Shown here: piece by piece, positions 58,481 through 64,000 of the stretch
Layout of the letters: each line of letters begins with the position of its first letter
Numbering within the stretch: the stretch's first letter is position 1
Origin: Campanula takesimana
Lineage: Eukaryota > Streptophyta > Magnoliopsida > Asterales > Campanulaceae
Direction of reading: 5' to 3'
DNA length: 64,000 nucleotides
NCBI GenBank assembly: GCA_026119855.1
Contig: JAOWBW010000038.1
Location: 1,539,824 to 1,603,823, forward strand
The notes under the pieces: model-generated
Told to the model about the DNA's origin: nothing
What the model saw: the letters and a program-made list of their open reading frames with translations, nothing else
The model's database searches: none
Made by a program: the position numbers and the translations under genes

Positions 58481-61400
58481 TCTTTTAGCTTACCATTCTC
58501 CCACTTTGGGTGGTTAAGGGGCATGCCGATGAATATTCGAAACCAGAATTGGGAAGTATAACAGGCTGTTCGCCAATGATTCCAGTGCCCCTGTAAAGAT
58601 ATAGATGTATCATGACGTATGAGATATTCGTTCTGACAACAAATGTAAAACCGTGATCAGATAAATGAGGAACACACCAAAAGTTTTCAGTTCTCTCCTT
58701 AGCATCGGTGATGATCCAGTGCCTTCTGAGGAGTTGGACAGGGCGGGTAGAGTTGTTGGTTATTCTTATTCTATATGCAAAAAAGTACTGGCCTCTTGAG
58801 GGCTGACTGCGTCCTTCAATAAACACACTCCTTACTTGAACCCTGATACCCTGAAATGGGTAACATTTTACTAAGAAATTTCATAATGGATAGTTAGTTG
58901 TACTATAACCTTAATCAATTGTGAGTGACAAGCATGGTTTAGGATTTACTATCCATGCATTAAGGCAAAAATGAGGCTAGTAGTTGAGAGTCTAAAATTA
59001 TGCTAATGTTACCAGGGCATACCCAGTTGGGTATTTTACCATGCATCAACTATGCAACTATAACAATTAATAACACTACTTCTACATATTTCCCATAGAT
59101 TAAAAGGAAAATTTTACAGCACGGCAATTAGGCCTACACTGAGATATGACACCGAGTATTGGACTCTGAAACAGTGTCACGTTCATAAGATGAATGAAAT
59201 AGAGATGCGTATGCTGCGGACCTGCGGTGAATGTGTGGCCATACAAGAGAGGAACAGTTGACGAGTAATGTAATTAGGTGAAAAGTAGGAGTTGCGCCCA
59301 TTGAAGATAACAAGAGGGAGAATCGACTAAGGCCATTCAGTCATGTGAGACGGAGACAAAGTGATGTATCAGTTAGAGGCCTAAAAAGTTGAGAAGTGAT
59401 AAGATGGTGAGAGACTGAGAGGTGGGGGAAGGCTAAAAAAACATGGATAAGGGTGATTGAAAGCGATATGGGTCTACTTAGAATCGAAGAAAATATGGCG
59501 CTGAAAAGAGCGGAGTGGAGGGGAAAAATTCATGTGTGTGAGTGGGTTCGGTTTTTCTTTTTCCGACTTTTCAGTTTGTATATTTTTCTTTGTTTCCAAA
59601 TATCCTTCACACTTATTTTTCTTTAATACTCCCTCCGTCCCGCCGAAAATTGCAAAAAAAAAATCATGGCACAAGAATTAAGGGAAAAGTGAAAAAGGTG
59701 ATGTGTTGTGAGTGTTGATAGTTGAGTGGGAGGGAGAAAGTGGGGTAGAGAATAGTTAGTAGGTTAGTGGATGTGAGTATGAGAAGTGGGACCCACTAAT
59801 TAAAAAATATTAAAAACTTTCCATTTATGGAATGTGCAATTTCTATGGGACGCCCATTTTGGTAAGTTTTGCAATTTTCGGTGGGACGGAGGGAGTAATT
59901 TCTTTCTTAGCTTTCACAATTCAAATTTATTTTACCACCTTTTTTTTCTTCGTTTTCTCACCTGTTTCATTGACGAGTCCATATCACGATTTATGTCAGC
60001 CGACCTCAAATCATTTTGGGACTAAAGTCAACTTATTAGCGCTTCGCGATCGATAGCTCAGTGAGAGGCTTTTTTGTTGTTGTACTTCTACATATTTTCA
60101 AAGTTTCAACGTAAAAATTATGTTCATGATAACAAACAGCTAAGCGTAAGCGTATTTTTTTACTTCTAAAAGAAGGCCATTTTCCTTGAAGACAGAGAAT
60201 TGGTCTCAATTCAGGGCACCAAGTAGGGCCTCCAAAGAAATTGAAGTAGATCCAGAAAAGAGTACATACATAAGGAACTTCCACGTCTCATATATAAAAC
60301 GAACTTACGGCATGCCTATCAGAAAACAGCCTAAATGACATTTGCTAGCGTTTGGAAACTTCATATGGACTGAGGAGAAATGAGAGGGAGCATTCAGAAG
60401 AAGAAAAACTCGTGTTATTCGACCAGTGCAGAGGTTCTAACAAGCATAAAACTGAAGGTAAGGATAAAGATTGAGATAAAAAAGCACATAAAAGGTATGA
60501 AGCTACTAAATACAGCTCTTTACATCTTTCTTCCACCAACCCACCCTTCAATATTTTAATCATTACCCAACCTTATCATATTTACAATATGTTAGTTTGA
60601 TATAAGAGTTTCTTTCTCAAATAATTTATTTATAAATGAACATATTGAGCAGGCAGAGAGCAGAAATCAGATGTATAAGCTGAAATCAGTGATATCATTC
60701 AAGAAAAGAAACCAACCAACAAGAATAAGATATCAAGATGAATATCATACCAACGTAGTTGCATCACTTGAACATTTAAGGAGACAGTGAGGGGCAATTT
60801 CGTTCAACTCATCACGGTACCTAGCAGCATCCTGGAAAGAGAAAAAGTTAAGGATGGTGCAGCAGTACGTCATAAAGATTAATGTGAAAAATGAATGACT
60901 CAACATTGACCAGACTTCAGAACATATCTGAGAAGGTATCTTTAGTAAAAAAAAAATGTGAAATGTTCAATCTATATTAATTGATCAAACAAATACAATA
61001 TTGAGACTGAAGTGATCAAGTGGCATCCAAGAGTAGGGGTTAGGAACGGAAATTTAGTTGGATGGAATTAAAGACTGAAGCGATCAACTGATCAAAAGCG
61101 ATCAACTGATCAAAGTTCAATTCCTGGCATAACGACTGTTAGTAGTAGGAACGGAAATTTAGTTGGATGGAATTAAGAACTTACATGCGAAAAAGACAAT
61201 TGTGCTGCCAACAGTTTAGTTCCTCATCCTAAAATTTCAAGTTAAGGAAAACTTTCGTGAACAGCAAGTATGATACACCATACGCCGTGTGCACACACAC
61301 ATATGACACATTATACAGCCAGTGTACCTCAAACGGCACATCGACATTCTGAACAGTCATACTTTGCTCAAGCTCCGGTTTTCTATAAATGTGCATTCAC

Positions 61401-62519
61401 TACACACAAACCCCCCAACGCCATTCAATATCGCTTATAAAAGTTAACGAAACCTAACAAAATTGACGAGAGTCACCAAATTTAACGAAGTAACCCATCT
61501 TAAGCAAGCCCTCCCTGAATCGTTCCCACCCCTTCCATCTCTCTGAAACGATTTCTTTCGCAACATCCACAACCAACACCTCATCAAGCCACTGATCAAC
61601 TACTGGCATTGCCACTACCGCTGCATTCCGCCACCCATCTAAATCTACGTCTAACACTCTTCAGTAGTGGCGTTAAGATGATGAACAGAGACGAGAGGGA
61701 AAAGAAAGAGGGTTGTGATTGTTAGGTTGGGATTCAGACGGGGTAATGATGGTGGTGGCGAGTTGTTTAGTTCCTGGTTGAAACATAAGTTCACGAAAGT
61801 AGACAAAACCATTTACTCTTGGTAACTTTCATTAAGTTTTGTCAGTTTTTGTTAACTTTTATTAACAATATTAGATGGCGTTAGGGGGTTTGGGTAGTGA
61901 ATGCGTATTTTGAGTACGATGGTTTAAATTGCTACAGAAATGTTATGGACGGCCAAAACTGGAGTTTGAGTAAAGTACGATGGTTGAGAATGCCGACGTG
62001 CCTACCTCAAACCTCTCGTCTGCAACGGCTTCTCTCATCCAACTCTGAAGACGCAAAATTGGCTCCTCCTCTTCTAATGATTTCAAAGAATCACGAATTC
62101 TAGCCGCCTCTTTATAATCCTACATTCACATTACACAAGCAAAAAAGCAACACATATTTATTAGAACAGCTAAAATTATTATATAACACCCAAGGAAGAG
62201 CGTAATTGCCAATATCCACAACATCTAATGTGCCACAAGGTAGGGGCAGACCTAAGTAGTGTGATTCAGGGGCCGCGGCCCCCGTTTGGAAAAAAATAAA
62301 ATTACAAGTGTATTATTTTTTTAAAGTTAGGGTGTTAGTGCAATTTAGTATACTTTGCCCCCCTAAATGTAAAGTAAAAAATACACCAACATTTATTTTG
62401 GCCCCTAAAGCAATTTTGCCCCATTTACAAAAAATCATAAGTCCGCCACTGCCACTGCCACAAGGTTTTACTCCTCTTATCCAATTTCTCGCAAATTAGC
62501 TGTCTATATCCAGTCACCA

Positions 62520-62550
<31 letters not shown>

Positions 62551-63276
62551 CAATTGGGCCTATAAATAGGCTAACACAAATCTCTTAACTGCCAATATCC
62601 ACAACATCTAATATGCCACAAGCCCACAAGGTTTTACTCCTCTTGTCGCAACAATTGGGCTTATAAATAGGCTAACACAAATCTCCCGTTAGGGATTTGA
62701 ACTCATGACCTCTGCGTGAGAAGTTAACACCGGATACCGCTTGAGTTAGAGCTCTTTGGTATATCCCATCATCGTTAAACATAACTTATCAATTTCCAAC
62801 TAGTAACCCGTGCTCATTTGGCAAACAATAATTCTATTCATCTTCACAACTATTTGAACTATCAGCGAATGATATTTACACTAAAATGGCATGGGACTGA
62901 ATCTCCATTGTTAGGTAACAAACAAGTACCGATGATTACAAAAACAATAGTGATGAATTCAAACCTCTGATTTGGCAGCAACTTTCATTTGCTCTTTCAA
63001 TAGGGCGTACGTTTGGCTTTTAGATAGAAATGAACCGGAACTCTGGCTTTCACTCTCCACTCCTCCGGCTCCACCACCGCCACCGCCACCATTTCTCTCC
63101 GTAGCACACGCGACCAATCTACACGTCCGTGCCTGATAATTCCAACTCAATCTTTGTCTTCTCGTCACAGGATCCGAATCTCCGACACTACAATTGAACC
63201 GGCCGGTCATAGACGACCTTGGCGCCCCCGCCGCCGCGTTAGAATCCATAAACACCTTTAAGCTTAACGAATTCAT
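54803..63276 (-). CDS. UVR-ApaG domain protein, predicted plastid (295 aa)
   Basis: Six exons on the minus strand: 63276-62965, 62119-62006, 60831-60751, 58850-58678, 58590-58494 and 54913-54803; GT-AG throughout, phases agree, 888 nt. Residues 1-80 are Ser/Ala/Arg-rich like a chloroplast transit peptide (MNSLSLKVFMDSNAAAG), with a Gly run. Residues about 92-167 hold two UVR motifs, LLKEQMKVAAKSEDYKEAAR and RLQSWMREAVADERFEDAAR, known elsewhere for pairing with UvrB/UvrC or Clp adaptors. Residues 170-295 are an ApaG (DUF525) beta-sandwich: VRSVFIEGRSQPSRGQYFFA, RIRITNNS, VQLLRRHWIITDA, GEQPVILPNSGFEYSS, FEMKHIDKVGS, FNVAVAPFSLS. The exact function is unknown; protein-protein adaptor work in plastids is inferred. 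Introns 1, 2, 3 and 5 are loaded with transposons. Confidence 0.92.
56051..56308. mobile_element. Stowaway MITE inside element A
   Basis: Ends ctccctccgtccaaaacaac and gttgttttgggacggaggg, TA-flanked. 258 bp. Shares its right TA with the next Stowaway. Confidence 0.9.
56311..56590. mobile_element. Stowaway MITE, abutting the previous one
   Basis: Ends ctcactttgtcccataatca and ctttatgggacgaagggag. TA 56309-56310 is shared; TA at 56591-56592 on the right. 280 bp. Confidence 0.8.
57057..57116 (+). pseudogene. Captured first-exon fragment in element B
   Basis: A leader with ggagctagggtttggcc comes before ATG at 57057. Twenty codons follow (MADIVYQRKRKKGAELKNVL) and then a GT donor (gtatgt, 57117). 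GC and style differ from the TIRs. The source gene is not recognised. Confidence 0.5.
57331..57614. mobile_element. Stowaway MITE in the right TIR of element B
   Basis: Ends ctccatgtgtcccacctcac and gtgaggtggggcggagggag, TA-flanked. 284 bp. Removing it restores the TIR match. Confidence 0.9.
58432..58477 (+). repeat. AG microsatellite
   Basis: About 20 AG units, 17 bases from the exon 5 boundary of the UVR-ApaG gene, just inside intron 5. Confidence 0.95.
59092..60082 (+). mobile_element. 5'-truncated RTE retrotransposon in intron 3
   Basis: Its sequence parallels the C-terminal coding part and 3' end of the 30-kb RTE: TECW-like, MRMLR-like, VGVAPIED, KNMAR-like and EWRGKIHV phrases with stops and shifts, then ccgacctcaaatcattttg and a TTGTTGTTG tail. 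Perfect 15-bp duplication tacttctacatattt at 59077-59091 and 60083-60097. A Stowaway (59629-59895) is inserted in it. Orientation is opposite to the host gene. Confidence 0.9.
59629..59895. mobile_element. Stowaway MITE inside the truncated RTE
   Basis: Ends ctccctccgtcccgccgaaa and tttcggtgggacggagggag, TA-flanked. 267 bp. Confidence 0.95.
61345..61993. mobile_element. Mutator-like element C in UVR-ApaG intron 2
   Basis: Imperfect inverted ends of about 140 bp: acattctgaacagtcatact...cattcactacacacaaacccc and, inverted, ...ggtagtgaatgcg...agtaaagtacgatggttgag, plus gttaacttttattaac. No clear 9-bp duplication. The core (61454-61657) has a minus-strand open frame with coding-like text (VSERWKGWERFREGLLKMGY) that may be captured. 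Confidence 0.6.
62241..62455. mobile_element. hAT-like MITE in intron 1
   Basis: aggggcagacc at the left and gtccgccactg at the right, with ggggccgcggcccccg near the left. The 10-mer tgccacaagg is present on both sides (62231-62240, 62456-62465). Relative of 37111-37943. Confidence 0.6.
62520..62770 (-). mobile_element. SINE-like element with internal duplication
   Basis: On the minus strand gagctctaactcaagcgg (A-box region) and gaggtcatgagttcaaatcc (B-box) head the element. cctatttataagcccaattg occurs twice, and an A-run (minus-strand T-run) closes it at 62523-62547. Relative of 15118-15240. The unit ccaatatccacaacatctaa is also repeated at 62208 and 62590. Confidence 0.6.
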
Positions 63277-63474
63277 TTTTCCAAGTATGCCTTGCCGTTT
63301 CTTCCTATTTAGCAGGATTTTCAGAGAAAAATTGTTACGAGGATGATTCTGGATAGCGGAAATAATCAGGGAAAAAATTGAATGGTGAATGAGGAGAGTG
63401 TGAAGCGTATCACGAATATCAAAGGTACCAAAATCAAATTTTGGTAGCTTGGAACACTATTATTTAGGTACCAA
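63277..63474 (-). promoter_or_regulatory. UVR-ApaG upstream region
   Basis: 5' leader and promoter region of the gene starting at 63276. No TATA box is assigned. Confidence 0.35.
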
Positions 63475-63610
63475 ATTGGGTGGTGTTATACACACTCGTA
63501 ACTTATGAATACACCCGTAAGTAGTTTGAAAATTTAAATGGTACAATACTGTAAAGCACAGTTACGGGTGTATTCATAAGTTTTACGGGTGTGTATAACA
63601 ACACCCTACC
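63475..63610. repeat. Foldback (inverted-repeat) element
   Basis: ggtgttatacacactcgtaa and atgaatacacccgtaa (63483-63521) pair with ttacgggtgtattcat and acgggtgtgtataacaacacc (63562-63605). It is close to the promoter of the UVR-ApaG gene. Direct repeats aatggtaggtatcaaaat (63628 and 63687) lie just beyond. Confidence 0.8.
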
Positions 63611-63824
63611 AAATTTTCATCTCCAATGGTAGGTATCAAAATCAAATTTTGATATCTATGTAAAAAGTACTAGCATCTCCAATGAATGGTAGGTATCAAA
63701 ATTAAATTTGATTTTTATATTGTTATTTTTTTACATTTAAATATGTTTGTTATTTTTATTTTAATAATTAAATATGAATAATTTTAGATAATGATTAAAT
63801 AATTTTTAATTTTTTTAAAAAAAT

Positions 63825-64000
63825 TAAAGGGTTAATGACAAATTAGGGCCTGAACTCCAGGGGGTGCGTCTAAACGGGGCCTGGAATTTTTTTTCGCTAG
63901 ATCAGAGCTCAATATCTAATTTTTTTCGGCAGTTAAGGGCTTTTTGACGGAAATCGTTAGAAAGGTCAGTTAATTGCCATGTGCATGGCACGTGATCATA
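63825..64000. mobile_element. Possible Mutator-like TIR, cut by the window edge
   Basis: gacaaattagggcctgaactc onward, ending near catgtgcatggcacgtg, has the style of the long TIRs seen elsewhere in the window (a leading caaatt, then a non-coding unique repeat). The partner end is outside the window. Confidence 0.4.

Overview
The window is nuclear DNA from a flowering plant. The genes are intron-rich with GT-AG junctions, two products have N-termini that look like chloroplast transit peptides, and the intergenic DNA is AT-rich and full of plant transposons (Stowaway MITEs, Mutator-like TIR elements, hAT-like elements, solo LTRs, an RTE-clade LINE, a Helitron end, SINEs). Gene content fits a eudicot, perhaps an asterid; I cannot name the species from sequence alone.

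Layout. 1-3.5 kb: repeats, including a probable partial LTR and three copies of a roughly 165-bp repeat. 3.5-6.8 kb (+): a complete four-exon glutaredoxin gene (CGYC active site, 109 aa) with two Stowaways and an hAT-like element in intron 1. 8.05-13.5 kb (-): a nine-exon gene for plastid anthranilate phosphoribosyltransferase (tryptophan synthesis), intact except for an apparent 4-nt deletion in exon 2 that makes a frameshift and stop. 13.5-22.8 kb: a G-rich minisatellite, a SINE-like element, a Mutator-like element split by a 2.5-kb solo LTR, and a second solo LTR; both LTRs have perfect 5-bp target-site duplications. 22.8-27.3 kb (-): two diverged tandem copies of a small gene for low-complexity basic/acidic proteins (118 and 97 aa) that I do not recognise.

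28.3-39 kb: an accessory zone. A Helitron 3' terminus with a decayed helicase remnant is followed, in the same orientation, by gene scraps: an NADPH-oxidase (RBOH) C-terminal fragment, two exons of a METTL2/6/8-like methyltransferase and one exon resembling the C-terminus of U3 snoRNP protein MPP10. An intact RTE retrotransposon (979-aa endonuclease/reverse transcriptase, 18-bp TSD) landed in a Stowaway there. A three-level nest of transposons lies at 37.1-38.4 kb.

43.1-46.2 kb (-): a complete eight-exon gene for a 337-aa multi-pass membrane protein, with a 5'-UTR intron and a GT/GA microsatellite in its leader. 46.2-54.8 kb: MITEs, a short Mutator-like element and a diverged local duplication. 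54.8-63.3 kb (-): a complete six-exon gene for a 295-aa predicted plastid protein joining two UVR motifs to an ApaG domain. Its introns carry nested Mutator-like elements, a truncated RTE copy, SINE-like and hAT-like sequence.

The genes do not form a pathway. The strongest result is the transposon stratigraphy, readable from intact target-site duplications, and the clustering of same-strand gene fragments next to a Helitron end. No unmistakably new system was found; the paired microprotein genes and the roughly 165-bp repeat family are the best candidates for undescribed elements.
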